Assembly (NCBI GenBank): GCA_021292165.1
Contig: CM037878.1
Coordinates: 237,427,546-237,491,545, forward strand
From: Shinisaurus crocodilurus
Lineage: Eukaryota; Chordata; Lepidosauria; Squamata; Shinisauridae
Direction of reading: 5' to 3'
DNA: 64,000 bases
In this document: positions 21,973 to 33,657 of the stretch, in pieces
How the letters are laid out: each line of letters begins with the position of its first letter
How positions within the stretch are numbered: the stretch's first letter is position 1
The notes under the pieces: model-generated
What the model saw: only the letters and a program-made list of their open reading frames with translations
The model's database searches: none
Told to the model about the DNA's origin: nothing
Translations under genes and position numbers: made by a program

Positions 21973-23640
21973 ATTAGTTCAGCTACTTTCAAGTTAACAG
22001 CTCCTGACTTAATGGAGAGCTGCAGATTGTGAGCTGGGGAGCTGGGTGAGGGAAAGGGAAGGCGGATCTGGGACCTGAGCAGAGCCACATCACTTTTGAG
22101 TTTGACTGCCAGCTTGTGGCAGGGACACGGTGAGCCAAGTGGGATTCTGATTGGTTGGCCAAGGGCCAGGATTTCTGGGGCAGACAAGAGGGGAGACTTT
22201 TTATTTATGCTGGCTGGAACTTCAGTGCCATCATCATGGCTGTGGACTTCCCCACCCATCTACCCACCCCTAAAAAGGGGTTGTTCCTTGCATCTTGCTA
22301 GGAATGTATGTTAGCCACCAGTTACTGGGGCTGGGAAGGAATTTCACTTGCACAAAGTGATAGCCTTAGCAAGATTTTTGCTTTCCCCTTAGCAACACTA
22401 CATTTGTATATAGGTTTATTGCAGTTATAGCCAATGGTAAAATAAAATGTTTTATTAGGATTCACACAGCCTTGTGGCTTGGAAGGCATTGGGCTGGATC
22501 CCTTGTGTTGGGGGGAGTAGGACTGGGGTCCCTACTCCCTACAGTGGGATTCCCCTTAAGGGATTTGGGAGATGTGGCCCCAACAACCAGCCTATCATGG
22601 GAACTGACTAGCTTGCCACACTCAAGGCACAGGAGGGGCTCACATGAGTGGTTTGTACCACCGTGAGCCCTGACACCCGAGTCCCCCACCACGCATGGGC
22701 TGGGCCGAGGATATTAGTCAGCAGGCGGGCTGCCCAACGGCTGGATCCAGCCCTATGCCCCACCAAATTCCTATTGACACTGTACCCAATACAAGCTGTG
22801 GCCAGTTTGTTAACCCTGTGTCATTTTCTGAGCCTCCCCTCCTTTCCTCCCGCACCCTACTAGGCACTACTAATGCAAACGGTCCACATACAGACTCTAC
22901 TTATATTAATTAACCTCTGTCTTTAGGGCCTGAAGGGGGTTGGTGATGAATTAGTTTTGCTCTGAACCTCCACTCAAGAGTATATATTTTTTTCTCTTAA
23001 AATCGGTTTTCCAAAGGTTTTTAACGTGTGTACTCCATCTTATGCAGGAGAGTAGTCCTACCTGATTCAATGACACTGCTACAAATGTGTACTATAAGAA
23101 CAGGCAGCTGAACCATATGTTGTTATTACGAAAGGGTTCATACACTGTATTCAAACACACAATAAATGGCTTCTAACCCGTGATTACTCTCAGAATATTG
23201 TAGCCTGCCTGGCAAGGTTATTGCTGTGAAAGTAAAGGCAATTCCCTGGCTGGCTTCTGGATCTGTGCAGAGTAGTTTCTCTCTTTCTCTCTCTGTGGCA
23301 TTACTTCTAAGGTAAAATGCTTTCAAAGTTCCAGGTACATTACTCAGAACAACACACCATCTGGGAGCAGTACACCTGTAGAGGCTGCATGAAATAGCAT
23401 ATGTTCCGAGCTCTTATAGTGCACACAGTGACTTGCAAAGCCCAAGCCACATACAAACTAGTAGGCAACAAAGAGAAAATTAGAAACCAAGGAAAGAACA
23501 CAAGTTGATACAATATAGGAAAAGGGAGCAGATATACAATGGGGAAAGGTTTTTAGTACAAGGAGACATATAGTGTGGAGTACTCAATGTAAAAATCTGG
23601 CACAAGAGAAAAATTCACATCATTGTGACTTACTGTATAT

Positions 23641-23672
23641 CGACTTTTTTTTAAAAAAAAAAAAAAAAGTTT
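23641..23672. repeat. T/A homopolymer hairpin
   Basis: A run of T followed by about 16 A and another T run; self-complementary low-complexity sequence. Confidence 0.8.
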
Positions 23673-23759
23673 TTTTTCCAATAACTGAATGACTGCAATC
23701 CAGAGTTCAGAAAACAATCTTAGATTTGCAGCAGCCAAGGCCATATATTGTATATCCCT

Positions 23760-23850
23760 AACATTTTATTATTGATATTATTATTTTTATTTATGTAGCA
23801 CCGTCAATATACATGGTGCTTTATATCCTGTTATATACCTGCTTGATTTC
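23760..23850 (-). mobile_element. LINE/SINE 3' tail (GCACCATGTATATTGACGG type)
   Basis: On the minus strand it reads GCACCATGTATATTGACGGT followed by GCTACATAAATAAA and ATAAT repeats. The same end occurs on the plus strand at 46910-46981, so these are two copies of one retroposon family. Confidence 0.6.
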
Positions 23851-24039
23851 TGTCTGTTATGGCTGGTGAATGCTTGTTAGGGGAGGGCTGTTAAATTGGC
23901 TATTGCTAATTATTAATACATTTCTGGCATGAGGAGTGATTTTGAGCACCTTAAAAGAAACAACCTTCTCTCGTGCCTCATGCTTATGAACAGTTTCCAA
24001 TTTCCCCCTTTCTAGCCAGGGTGGTCGAGTGGGCAATGG

Positions 24040-24720
24040 TTTACAAGCTCCACATACTTTTATACAAAACCCAAGGTTGTTTCACCCATTTAAATCTGGC
24101 TTCTAGTCAGGGTTTGGGACAAAGAATGTCTTGGTTGCTGTGGTAGATATCCTGCAAGAGAAGCGAAGGGAGTGTGCCCTGAGACTTCTGGATAGGGTTG
24201 GCAGATTTCAGTACTATTGACAATGGTTTCTTTCCGCATCATCTGAATGGGATGGAGTGGGAAGCCCTGTTTTATGATGGATCTGCTCAGTGTTTAGAGA
24301 CTATTGTTTTTGCCTATCAGAACTTTCTTATGGGGTTCTTCAGAGTTCCATTAATATTTACCTGAAATTGCTGGGGATTAAGGGCATGATGCCATGAATA
24401 AGTCAGTGACAGTTCATTAAAGGAGATATATTCCTCACCAGGTTTTGTGACCTCCTCTGTGAATGACTACCTAGTGCTAGTAATTGACTAGATGAGGATG
24501 GATAAGCCAGAGCAAAATCCAGAGAAGATGGAGTTTCTGATAGCAGAGACCCTGTTTCTCCTGATCTGGGGCATATGCCTATCCTGGATGTGGTCACATT
24601 CCATTTGGATCTGGTTTCCAGTTTTGAAGTACTGCTAGAGTCAGCATTACTGCTGGATATACAGTTATTGGTTGTATCCAGGTGTATGCCAGCTGCACCT
24701 CTTTCTGTAGACAAAGGATG
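24040..24720 (+). mobile_element. L2-clade LINE, highly degenerate RT region
   Basis: Despite many lesions, blocks appear in L2 order. ASSQGLGQ..LVAVVDILQEKR matches the [15 protein letters not shown] block. LMGFFRVPLIFTWNC matches [34 protein letters not shown] matches MRANKLRLNPDKTEVL. A final DLGHMPILDVVTF..EVLLESALLLD matches the post-YADD thumb. An old copy compared with those at 21.4 and 44.6 kb. Confidence 0.6.
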
Positions 24721-25116
24721 TAACCAATGTCACACATGCTCTGATAACCACTCAGCTTGACATCTGTAATATAATATATGGAGATCTATCCCTGGTCCCC
24801 ATTGTTTGCTTCCAAAAACCCCTCCACATAGGAGGGGGATAACAAAAGAAAAATGTCTCCATTGGCATGAATGCAACTGGGGCCACATGTCTTACACTAC
24901 AGTAAATAAAAAAATATAACCATGAGCTACATGATACACGATTAGCATAACGTGTAATTTGGCTCTGTGTTGGTGGTTTTTATGGGTTATTGTTATAATT
25001 TATTGTCTTCTGACTTTTGGTGGTTTTATAGATGCAGAATAGAGCAGAAAAACAGTGTAGGGATCTAAAGTTAACTGAAAGATGAAAATACCTCTGAAGT
25101 GATGCCTCTCCCAGTT

Positions 25117-25312
25117 AAGGAACATAGGAAGCTGCCTTATACTGAGTCAGACCATTGGTCCATCTAGCCCAGTATTGTTAAGTCTGACAGGCACTGGAGA
25201 TGGTTCTCCAGGGTTTCAGGAAGGAGGTTTTCTTGCTCTTCTTGGAGATGCTAGGGATCCAATCTGGGACCTTCTGCATGCAAAGCATGTGCTCTACCAG
25301 TGAGCTAAGGCA
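25117..25312 (-). mobile_element. tRNA-derived SINE with CR1-like 3' tail
   Basis: The minus-strand head TTAGCTCACTGGTAGAGCAC holds a pol III A box, and GGTCCCAGATTGGATCC is a B box. The surrounding CATGCTTTGCATGCAGAAGG anticodon-arm region resembles tRNA-Ala. The 3' part ends CTAGATGGACCAATGGTCTG, CAGTATAAGGCAGCTTCCTA, TGTTCCTTAA, the ending also found in CR1 LINEs. The head is too altered to be a working tRNA gene. Confidence 0.75.
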
Positions 25313-26284
25313 ATAGGTGCTCTTAATATCTCCCCTGCAATCCTGGGCTCAGACTGCATACAATTGAAGTCAGCAGGCTTTCACATATTCTATTCGATGC
25401 AGGACTGAAGCCAAAAGCTCCACTCCTAAGCATCTTTACTGGAAGTAAACTGAAGTGACATCAATGGAACCTAACTCCAAGTAGTAAATATATTTAAGAT
25501 AGGGAACATTTTCCTAGCAAAGAATCAGTGATTTATGACAATTCGGGGGCTGTAGGCAAAATCTTTACAATCTGTTATTGCAAGTAAAACAACAAAACCA
25601 AACATACATATCCCATAGTGTATTGTCCAATTTAAATTACTTCTGAGCCATGGAACTGTAAAAGACTCCCAGATTTGTAAGGGGAAGGAAATAATGTCTC
25701 ATTACAATTATTTCTACCCTTTCACTCTTATGCTGCAAGTTCAGTTAAACAAAACTATTAGCAGGCAGAAAGCCTACTGAATGTTTTTGATGTAATATTG
25801 TAAACACCCTTGTCTAGAGGCTTTTTTTAAAAAAAACCCGTATTTCCTTGTTTTTGACCATGCAGGATTTTAGGAATAATTGTTTAGGGGAATTGATGCT
25901 GTTTCTTAGTAATGGGTCCTTTCACTCTGCAAAGTTGGCTGCTACTTTTCAGGCCTAAAGAATACACATTTACACATATAGCTTTGATTTCCTGCTTCCC
26001 TTCTGACCCTTCTGTGAAGTTAATATACCTCATGCAAAAACTCACAGTGCTCCAACCAAGAGAATGGATGCAGCTAAGACCTGTCTCTTACTGTTCTATC
26101 TCAGATGCATGGCTTTAGTTAAGATGATCATATGCCAAATGTTCCAAAGTAGCTTGCCAATCATTACATGCAAACAGGCCCCATTGTAAAGAAGCACATT
26201 TGATGTTCAGCAACTAATGGAGTGGACAGAACAGGGTCTACAATCTTAAAGAGTAAGGTAGCGAGCCAGAGATCCACTATTCTG

Positions 26285-26405
26285 ACTATTGTATTTTAAA
26301 TTTTGTATAATGTTTTTATTGTATATTGTATTGTGTGTTTTTATGGATTGTTGTGAACCGCCCAGAGAGCTTCGGCTGTTGGGCGGTATATAAATAAAAT
26401 TAATA

Positions 26406-26447
<42 letters not shown>

Positions 26448-26452
26448 TAAGA
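26285..26452 (+). mobile_element. L2 3' tail ending in (GAT)n
   Basis: T-rich 3' UTR, then GTGAACCGCCCAGAGAGCTT, CGGCTGTTGGGCGGTATATA, AATAAAATTAATAAT and about 15 GAT units. Coding sequence absent. Confidence 0.8.
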
Positions 26453-27603
26453 ATAAGCAGGCACTTTTGAAGCATGTCCTCTCTTGACTATCCTGTGGGT
26501 CTTTTCAGGCGATGGGGTGGGACAAGTATCCCCACAGTTGTCAGAGGAGAATCCATGATTTAAGAGAAGCTTCTGGAAAGTGATCCACCAATATAGCCAT
26601 CCAGTCAGTGTGTCCCCCTGCCTGCCTCACATTTCCGTGCATTTTCCATTTATGTTTCCTTAGTTTGCACCTTTGGCAAAATGTCTGCCTTTCTGTCACA
26701 GCTACAAATTAGCTACACCAACTTTTAAAAGTAATTTTCAGATTATAGATCTTCATGACTGAGTGACTAAATTTCACAATCATTCATTCCTACTTTTTCA
26801 TTAGTTAACATATTACATCATAACAGATCATAGTCTTATTTCTAAGTTCTGCTGCGTTATGATTGACATGGCTGTTATGTTGAAATGGAATTATGTATCC
26901 TAAGGAGAAGTCTAGGTCAATTTATCACAATGTCATTGCACCAATCGTAAGTTATTGCACTCCCCATGATAATTCAATCAGACATGATTTAAAAGATAGG
27001 AGATGGGAGAAAAAATAAAATTAATCAAAAGCTGAAATAGCAACTCAGTTCAAAACTGTCTTTCCCCAGGTGATAACTTACTCAGTTATAAAATCCCTCT
27101 CATTGTGCTAACACTCCCAATTTTGCCTTTCGCATTCAATTATAATTTTTCCCAAAATTCACATAGAAGTATAACCTCTGACCCTCATTTAAGTTCATAT
27201 ACATGACACTGTAACCCACTGCTAACAATGACAAAGCCTTTTTATTATAATTCATAATGCATTCATTCAAGCTTCTCTTTCATATCTGAGAAGCTGTCAG
27301 TTTAGTGTAACATCAAAAATAATGTGTTGTCTCAGAAATCGCTAGGTAATATTGCTCAGAGTGTGTATTTTGCTTTTGAGCTAAGAATGTAAATAGCATC
27401 ATGTAGACAGTTCTCAAAACTGCAGCTTTACTAGAATGATGTTTCCAGTCTTATCACTCAGTTCTGATGAGACTGAAAAACTGAATCAAAATAAGTTAAT
27501 CAACATATAATTTTGTTAATGAAACTCAAATACTTTATGAAAATTAAATCCTTTTCCAATTTTATTTTGATTTGTTGTATATACTTGTAAAATTAGATGT
27601 TTA

Positions 27604-28057
27604 GGGCGCAATCCTATTGCGATCATCATAAGCCCCTGAACTTGGAGACTTATGCTCATCCTGTGCAGGGCAGGAAGAGCAGCAGAGGCGCTGCTCTTCA
27701 CCTCCCCGTCCTCCCGCTCTGCATTTCCGTTCAATGGGCTTTTTCGTCCATCTAGTGACAACGGTTCAGAGGTGGAGGGAAAGAAGCTGGGTAAGCCGCA
27801 GGAAAGCTCGTATCCTGGCCACTCCAGTCTCCTCCCCTCCCTGCCCCCTCCCCGCACGCTTCCCCCTCTCCAAGGTTGCTTTCCCCACCCACTTTCTCCC
27901 CTCTCTGAGGTTGCCATGCCAGCTGCAAGGGTGTGTGGGTGGGGGTGGAGCTCCAATTCCCAGCTCTGAGGTCGTAGCACTGTCTCCAACTTCGGAACTG
28001 CAAATCCAAAATATCCTGTAGCCCCTCAGATGCTGTCAAGGGGCCATAGGATTGCTC
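27604..28057 (-). mobile_element. GC-rich MITE, GCAATCCTAT-terminus group (copy 2)
   Basis: Left end AGGGCGCAATCCTATTG and right end CCATAGGATTGCTCCC are inverted repeats, with TTT or TTA before the left one. The interior is GC-rich. Its minus strand contains TGGCCAGGATACGAGCTTTC, matching GGCCAGGATACCAGCTATCC in the 37.3-kb copy, so the two lie in opposite orientations. Open frames through it are compositional artefacts. Confidence 0.6.
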
Positions 28058-28167
28058 CCGCCTGGTGATATTCAATGTTGTGCAAGTGGAGGTCCCCTTG
28101 TGCGGTAGAACTTCCCCTTCCTCTCCTCCCCCTGTCCCCCCCATGCTCCCTAAAATATGCTCTAGAG

Positions 28168-28598
28168 CAGGGGTGCAGAACATCAGGCCTGGGGGTCCCA
28201 ATTCAGCCCTCTGGGGTCTTATAGATGGCCACGCCCCCTTCCTGTAGCCCACCCCCTTTCTTTTGGCCCACCTCTTTCTCTCCAGCCACCACTCATTTGA
28301 TGGTCTCATGGCTTTTGCACATTCCCCCCCATTCTAAAAGGTTGAAATGTCTCTCATAAGGCTTAGTGACCGGCCAGGAAGAGCTTTAAGTTGAAATATG
28401 CTGGTATATTTTAACTATATAATAAAAATATAATATTTATATTTTGGAGGGGTTGGGGGGGGGTTGGCCTCACCTCTTTTGCTTTTCGCTTCTCCCCCTT
28501 TTGCCTTCAGCTCTGCCCACTGCTCGAATGCAGCCCTCCCCCGCAAGCTTTCTGAAATGGAATTCATCTGTCGGGCTGAAAGGGGCTCTGCACCCCTG
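28168..28598. mobile_element. hAT MITE, 431 bp
   Basis: Ends CAGGGGTGCAGA and TCTGCACCCCTG are perfect 12-bp inverted repeats. The flanking 8-mers CTCTAGAG (28160-28167) and CTGTAGAG (28599-28606) match at 7 of 8, consistent with a hAT duplication. Subterminal blocks GGGGGTCCCAATTCAGCC and TGCAGCCCTCCCC are also hAT-MITE-like. No transposase. Confidence 0.75.
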
Positions 28599-28847
28599 CT
28601 GTAGAGGGTCTCCCACTTTGGTATGGAGGGCTGCAGGGCAGGGAGAATCTGATCCCCTGATGGATGCCATTCCACTAGCAGAGACGTTGGATACAACCCA
28701 TAGTCTGGAATATGTCACCAGGCCCATAGTCAGCCTAAAGGTTCAAGGGGGGGGGACCAAAAAGTAGCAGGGGGACAGTTCATCTGGTTTGCAGGCCCTT
28801 TAAAGACAAAATGGTAAACTAATCTTAATTATTTGTTTGTCATATAT

Positions 28848-28936
28848 ATGAATTTTCCTTTTTCACAGCAGCGCACACTGGATATATATATATATATATA
28901 TATATAGAATTGAATATATATATATATATATATATA
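28848..28936 (-). repeat. CR1 sliver and (TA)n arrays
   Basis: ATTTTCCTTTTTCACAGCAG with CACACTGGAT matches, almost base for base, 30482-30511 in the CR1 block. It runs straight into two TA arrays split by GAATTGAA. Confidence 0.6.
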
Positions 28937-30083
28937 GGGGGGCAGAGAAGTTTAATGGGAGCAAGCCACCCCTGTTTTTAAATAGATGCTCATAATCACC
29001 AAACATTATGTTTATATTTTTCTACCTGAGATTGGATTACATTTATAGAAGACAGTACATTGAATACAGGTAAGTTCAATAGCTGGATGCTATTTTCTCA
29101 TTGCATGCTTTAAAATACTATATTTCTGCAAATGAAAAATCACGTTTCGTAAAGATGTGATTTTCATGAAAATCAATGGAAATGTTCAGTCAGTTGAAGA
29201 TTTAGCTGACCAGTTATTTAGCATGCTCTTTTCGGGATTGGAATAAGCCTGCAATCATACACACACTTAGCTGGGCATAAGTTCCATTGAACACAATGGG
29301 TTTTGAATTCAATGGGGATTACTTTGGAGCAGACATGTAGAGGATTGCACAATATATAAAATTTGCCTGCTTCATGATTTAGAAAACATAAATACAGAAT
29401 ACTTTTCAATATGTAATTCCCTTTAGTAAAATATTATTTCCATGTTACTACTGGAACCTTATTTTCTTTATAAGAACAGAAGAAGAGCCATGTTGGATCT
29501 AGACCAGCATTCTGTACACACATAGTGGCCATCAACTTGCCTGTGGGAAACCCACAAATAGCACATGAGTGCAATAGCACCTTTCTGGTTGTGTTCCACA
29601 GCAACAGGTGTGCATAGGCATACTTCCTGTGATATTGGACATAGCATATAGCCATCAGGACTAGTAGCCATCAATAGCCTTCTCCTCTGTGAATTTGTCT
29701 AATCCCCTTTCAAAGCCATCCAAATTGGTGGCTATCACTATATCTTGTGGAAGTGAATTCCATAGTTTAACTATGTGCTGTGTGAATTACTTCATTGTAT
29801 CTGTCTTGACTCCCACAAATCAACTTCATGGTATCAGCTTCTAGTATTATGAGAGAGGGAGAAAAATGTCTTCCTATCTACTTTCTCCACACCATGCATA
29901 ATTTTGCACACCTTTATCATATCTTCCCTCACTTACCTTTTCTGTAAGCTAAACAGTCTGAGATGATGTAAGCTTTCCTCATAGGGGAGTTGCCCCAGCC
30001 CCTTGATCATTTTAGTTGCCCTTTTCTGCACTTTTTCCTACTCTACAATATCCTTTTTTAGGTGCAGTGACCAGAACTGTATA

Positions 30084-30332
30084 CAGTCATGCCTTGGATT
30101 GAGAGCATAATTCGTTCCGGAAACATGCTTGTAATCCAAAACACTCTTATATCAAAACGAATTCCCCCCAAAAAATTTGTACAGAGATTTTTAATTTAAG
30201 CCGTACTACAGTACTTGTATTGCAAGACGTTGCTTGTATATCAAGTCAAAAAAATTTAAATAAATATTTAAAAATTTGCTTGTCTTGCAAAATGCTCTCA
30301 AACCAAGTTACTTGCAATCCAAGGTATTACTG
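30084..30332. mobile_element. Tigger/pogo-like MITE inside CR1
   Basis: Ends CAGTCATGCCTTGGATTG and the complement of CTTGCAATCCAAGGTATTACTG, flanked by TA on each side within CR1 sequence (AACTGTA before, TACACAG after). Removing it restores the CR1 reading ACTGTACACAG. Body shares AACATGCTTGTAATCCAAAA and GTCTTGCAAAATGCTCTC with the 9.2-kb copy. 249 bp, non-coding. Confidence 0.85.
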
Positions 30333-30581
30333 TACACAGTTTTCTATGTGTGGTAGCACCATAGAATTATATAAGGGCAGTATTATATTGGCGGCATTAT
30401 TTCCGATTCCTTTCCTAAATATGCCCAGTGTGGACTTGGTATAAGGGCAGTATGGTATTGGCAGCAACTAACTCATGGAATTTTCCTTTTTCACAGCAGC
30501 ACACACTGGATTGACATTTTCATTGAGCTGTCCACCACAACCCCAAGATTTCTTTCTTGGTCAGTTACTGCCAACTCAGAA

Positions 30582-30803
30582 TCAGATCCCATCAGTGTAT
30601 ATGTGAAGTTGGGACTTTTTGTCCCTACATGCATCATTTGACACTTGTTTACATTGAACTGAATTTGTTATTTTGTCAGTCTGGAGAGATCCTTTTGGTT
30701 TGGAGCTCATTGCAATCCCTTTTTGTTTCAAACATCTAAATAATTTGGTGTTTTCAGCACACTTGGCCACCTCACTGCTCACTCCTAAGTAATTCCAGAT
30801 CAT
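30582..30803 (-). pseudogene. CR1 ORF2 fragment, RT palm with lost catalytic aspartates
   Basis: The frame aligns with the CR1 region around the polymerase YxDD-type motif: LGVSSEVAKCAENTKLFR. The expected FADD is CAEN here (residues 15-18; the EN pair is at 30750-30755), so both catalytic Asp residues are substituted. Upstream, in another frame (30800-30850), the PQGS..GPMLFNLFIND block can be read. Non-functional. Confidence 0.75.
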
Positions 30804-30949
30804 TTATGAACAAGTTAAAAAGTATTGGTCTCAATACAAATCCCTGTGGGACCACACTGTACACTGTACATCCTGCCATTGGAAGAATTTACCATTTATT
30901 CCTACTCTCTGCTTTCTGTTCTTTAACGAGTTACTGGTCCATCAGAGGA

Positions 30950-31197
30950 CCACTCCTCTTATCCCCCAAAATAAGCACTCCAAGGTCAGCAAAGCACCCT
31001 TTAAGCACTCTCTGAGGTCACTTTGCTGACCTTGGAGTGCAGCCAGCACAGTTCTTGCCACACCAGCTGTTAGGGGGTGAGGGAGGGGGACAAGAGCTCC
31101 AATTCCCAGCTCCAAGGTTGGAGCACCTTGGAGCTGGGAATCCAAACTATCCTATGAGCCCCAAGACAATGTCTAGGACCATAGGATCATTCCCTTA
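30950..31197 (-). mobile_element. GC-rich MITE, GCAATCCTAT-terminus group (copy 3, partial)
   Basis: Right end CATAGGATCATTCCCTTAAG, preceded by AGCTGGGAATCCAAACTATC. An internal GCAGCCAGCACAGTTCTTGC parallels the 12.9-kb copy. Also contains CTCCAAGGTCAGCAAAG and its inverted partner CTTTGCTGACCTTGGAG (30979-30995 / 31020-31037). The left boundary is approximate. Inserted into CR1. Confidence 0.5.
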
Positions 31198-31437
31198 AGA
31201 CCTCTAGCATGGATACCACCTGGGTCAAGTGATTTGTTAGATTTCAAGTTATCAATAAGTTTGAGAACTTTATCTTGTGTCACCACTATTTGCTTCAGTT
31301 CCTCAGACTCCCTTCCTGAAAATATCAGTTCAGGCACAGGTTTCTGTCCTACATCTTCTTCAGTGAAGACAGATGAAAATAATTCATTCAGCTTCTCCAC
31401 AGACTCCTTTTCGTCATCTATTACTTCTTTAACGTAG
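31173..31437 (-). pseudogene. CR1 ORF2 fragment, RT N-terminal region
   Basis: Minus-strand frame reads EKLNELFSSVFTEED, then DKVLKLIDNLKSNKSLDPGG, the CR1 block just before the first RT motifs (consensus L..L..KS.GPDGIH). A GC-rich MITE abuts and replaces the sequence immediately downstream. Broken. Confidence 0.75.
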
Positions 31438-31612
31438 GGATGTCACCGCGAATATTGGGGGGCTGGAGCGAGGCCAAAATCGGCCCCACTCACAGCCCCC
31501 CAATATTCGCGGGCTGTGACGCAACGGGCCCTGCGCCGACGTGGCTGAATCTTGTTGCTGTGGTTTTGGCATAGAAACCAGGGCAACAGGGCTTAAAACA
31601 GCCACGATGGTA
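31437..31612. mobile_element. TAGGGATGT element with perfect 20-bp inverted repeat
   Basis: Starts TAGGGATGTCACCG. Positions 31446-31465 and 31493-31512 are exact inverted complements (CCGCGAATATTGGGGGGCTG) around a 27-base loop. The right end is not certain, with CR1 sequence resuming near 31610. Likely a truncated hAT-like MITE. Confidence 0.4.
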
Positions 31613-32697
31613 AGGTTGTGTTCCTTTTTGTTCCCCTCATTTGGGCAATTTCTTAAAGAAGCCTCTTTTCTCTAATAGCTTCTTTGACACTGCTCGTTAA
31701 CCATGCTGCTGACCTCTTGGACTTGGTGCTACCTTTCCTATCCTGTGATTAGGAGGTTAAGAGGCACTTATCAACTTCTTTTAGGGATTGATCCTAAAAA
31801 AATAGCCATTTCCCTAGTCTTCATATCATTGGGAAGTAGGTCAAATGAAACTGTTCTAAACAGTATCCATCACTGCCTGTGTGTATCCACTAATTATGTT
31901 GCACCAGTGTGACCCACCACCAACACAATAGGAAGCTAGTGCTTCACAGAGCAACCCTGGAAATGAGCTGAAATGCTCATTTCTGGAATGGGACAGGTCA
32001 GCGGAGCTCCCTTTCATGAGCTCCACTGACCTGTTCCATGCTAGAAATGAGCATTTTTCGTTCATTTCCAATTGCGTTAGGCAGCACTGGCTTCCCAGTG
32101 CACTAGTGGTAGATCCCACTGGTGCATGAGCAGCATTGGTTACTGTCCTGTTCCTCTGAATGTGTTTCTGTGTGATTTTATTATCACTACACTTAATAGC
32201 TTACTTGTGTTTTCTACAGCCCCTTACAAACTGTGAAGAGAGTTTGCTATAGTTACCGGGTGGTGTGGGCCACAAATGAATTAGGAAAAAGGTTGCATGC
32301 TATTTACTTGCAGTAATCCTATTCAGTTGCAGTAACCCCCAGTGGGGTTCATCATTTCCCCCCACAATGCCCCTGGAAAAATGCCACAGCAGGCTGACAT
32401 TGTCTATCATGAATAAGAATGTTTAAGAATGAGGGTGAGTGCCCTTACTGCTTCTGTTGTTTCTTCACATCTTCGAGGAACTTGTTTACATTATATTGGC
32501 AGTCATCAGAGTTTTTGAAGTTTCTATACACTGCTAGAGAGCTTTGTCTACATATACATGTGGTTCTCTTTTATCATGGCAACTTCAGCCTATTTGTATC
32601 AATCACATTGACAGTATGCCTTACTTTTTTTATATAGAATGTCCTTTTTCATTTGTAGTTCTTTGTATATCCTTATTTCAATGTGATGTGTGTGTGT

Positions 32698-32732
32698 ACA
32701 TATCTATATCTATATATCTATATCTATATCAG
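32698..32732. repeat. (ATCTAT)n-type array
   Basis: Imperfect TATATC/TATCTA units. Confidence 0.8.
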
Positions 32733-32758
32733 TGCCTTGGAGCATTGCATTTTTCTAC

Positions 32759-32813
32759 TATTTTTCCATTTTTCTACTATTGTGCATTAAATGTTGCATT
32801 AAATATGGCAATG
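32759..32813 (+). repeat. 55-bp direct repeat, left copy
   Basis: Begins TATTTTTCCATTTTTCTACT and ends AAATATGGCAATG. It is identical to 33658-33712 on the same strand, 899 bp away. Confidence 0.9.
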
Positions 32814-33051
32814 TATTTGTATTTACCTACACAACAGTTATATGTCCAAGAACATCTCACTGACTACTGTTGTTACAACTGCTGCCCTTGTTTTTGTTGT
32901 TATGTTGAAAAATGGCCACTGCCAAGCTATCGATTGTGGTGGAAGGAAAATTATGTTTATGAAGGAAAGGCAGGAAAGCTGCTGTTGCTGCTACTTTTCC
33001 AGGTGTAAGTCCCTGCCTCCCATTTAACAGAATTTCTCCTGCACCCTGGAC

Positions 33052-33053
33052 GA

Positions 33054-33102
<49 letters not shown>

Positions 33103-33210
33103 TCTTAGTTGCCTTTCTCTTTAAAAAGACCCTAGGTGACTTACAACAAAATTATGAAAACATGCAAAATATACAACAGCTAAAAATAATTTCCATTCAA
33201 ATACCAGAAA
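33052..33210 (-). mobile_element. (ATC)n array and LINE 3' tail
   Basis: About 17 ATC units (33052-33102) followed by a degraded LINE end: GTTGCCTTTCTCTTTAAAAA, CCCTAGGTGACTTACAAC and AAAATATACAACAGCTAAAA. The array is probably the 3' tail of the minus-strand element. Confidence 0.6.
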
Positions 33211-33657
33211 ATGATTAGAGTGGAAGGCACTAATGTGTTGCAGAATGAAAGAGTAAAAATTCTCAGGTGCCTGAAGAAAAAATGTTTGTTTTGTCCAACA
33301 CGTTTTGGAAAAACAATGGTTTACCTTCTTCAGGGGCCTCTTATCTTTCTTCAGGTATACCAAAAAGAATCCTTCCAATGTTTATTTTATCTTGAAATGC
33401 TCTGCATTAAAATACCCAAACGTAACAACTGGAACATCAGTAAAGAGCATAGCCAAAACCACTGATGTGTCAAAAGTCCATCATATGCCTTTGAAATTGC
33501 CTTGAAGTAGAGGAAAGTCTACTCCAAATTTGGTGCACCATAATCTCAGTGGTGAATCTCAGGGGCCAATTACAGCTCAGCACTACAATCAGCAATAAGA
33601 TTACTATCTACTTAGTACTGTTTGTTGTAAATGGTAATTTTGTTTGATACTGTTTTG

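Larger units (their letters stand above)
29473..31870 (-). mobile_element. CR1-clade LINE, multiply interrupted
   Basis: On the minus strand this holds the RT 5' region (31173-31437, plus 31610-31770), the palm (30582-30935), the post-RT region and the 3' end. The 3' terminus is ...CTAGATCCAACATGGCTC, TTCTTCTGTTCTTATA. CR1 reading frames are recognisable but full of lesions. Three foreign elements divide it: a Tigger-like MITE (30084-30332), a GC-rich MITE (about 30950-31197) and a TAGGGATGT foldback (from 31437). CR1 therefore predates all three. Confidence 0.8.

Noticed and set aside
25250..25312. Functional tRNA-Ala gene on the minus strand
   Set aside because: Acceptor and T arms do not close and a SINE body follows; it is a SINE head.
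27516..28309. Overlapping 157- and 185-codon minus frames as a gene
   Set aside because: They coincide with a GC-rich MITE and the start of a hAT MITE, with low-complexity Gly/Arg/Ser translation.
29473..30060. Separate SINE at the left of the CR1 block
   Set aside because: The sequence runs on continuously into CR1 ORF2 and has the CR1 3' end layout, with no pol III boxes.
32544..33008. 154-codon plus frame, hydrophobic, as a membrane protein
   Set aside because: It reads through an ATCTAT array and one copy of a duplicated 55-mer. No start context, splice sites or homology recognised.
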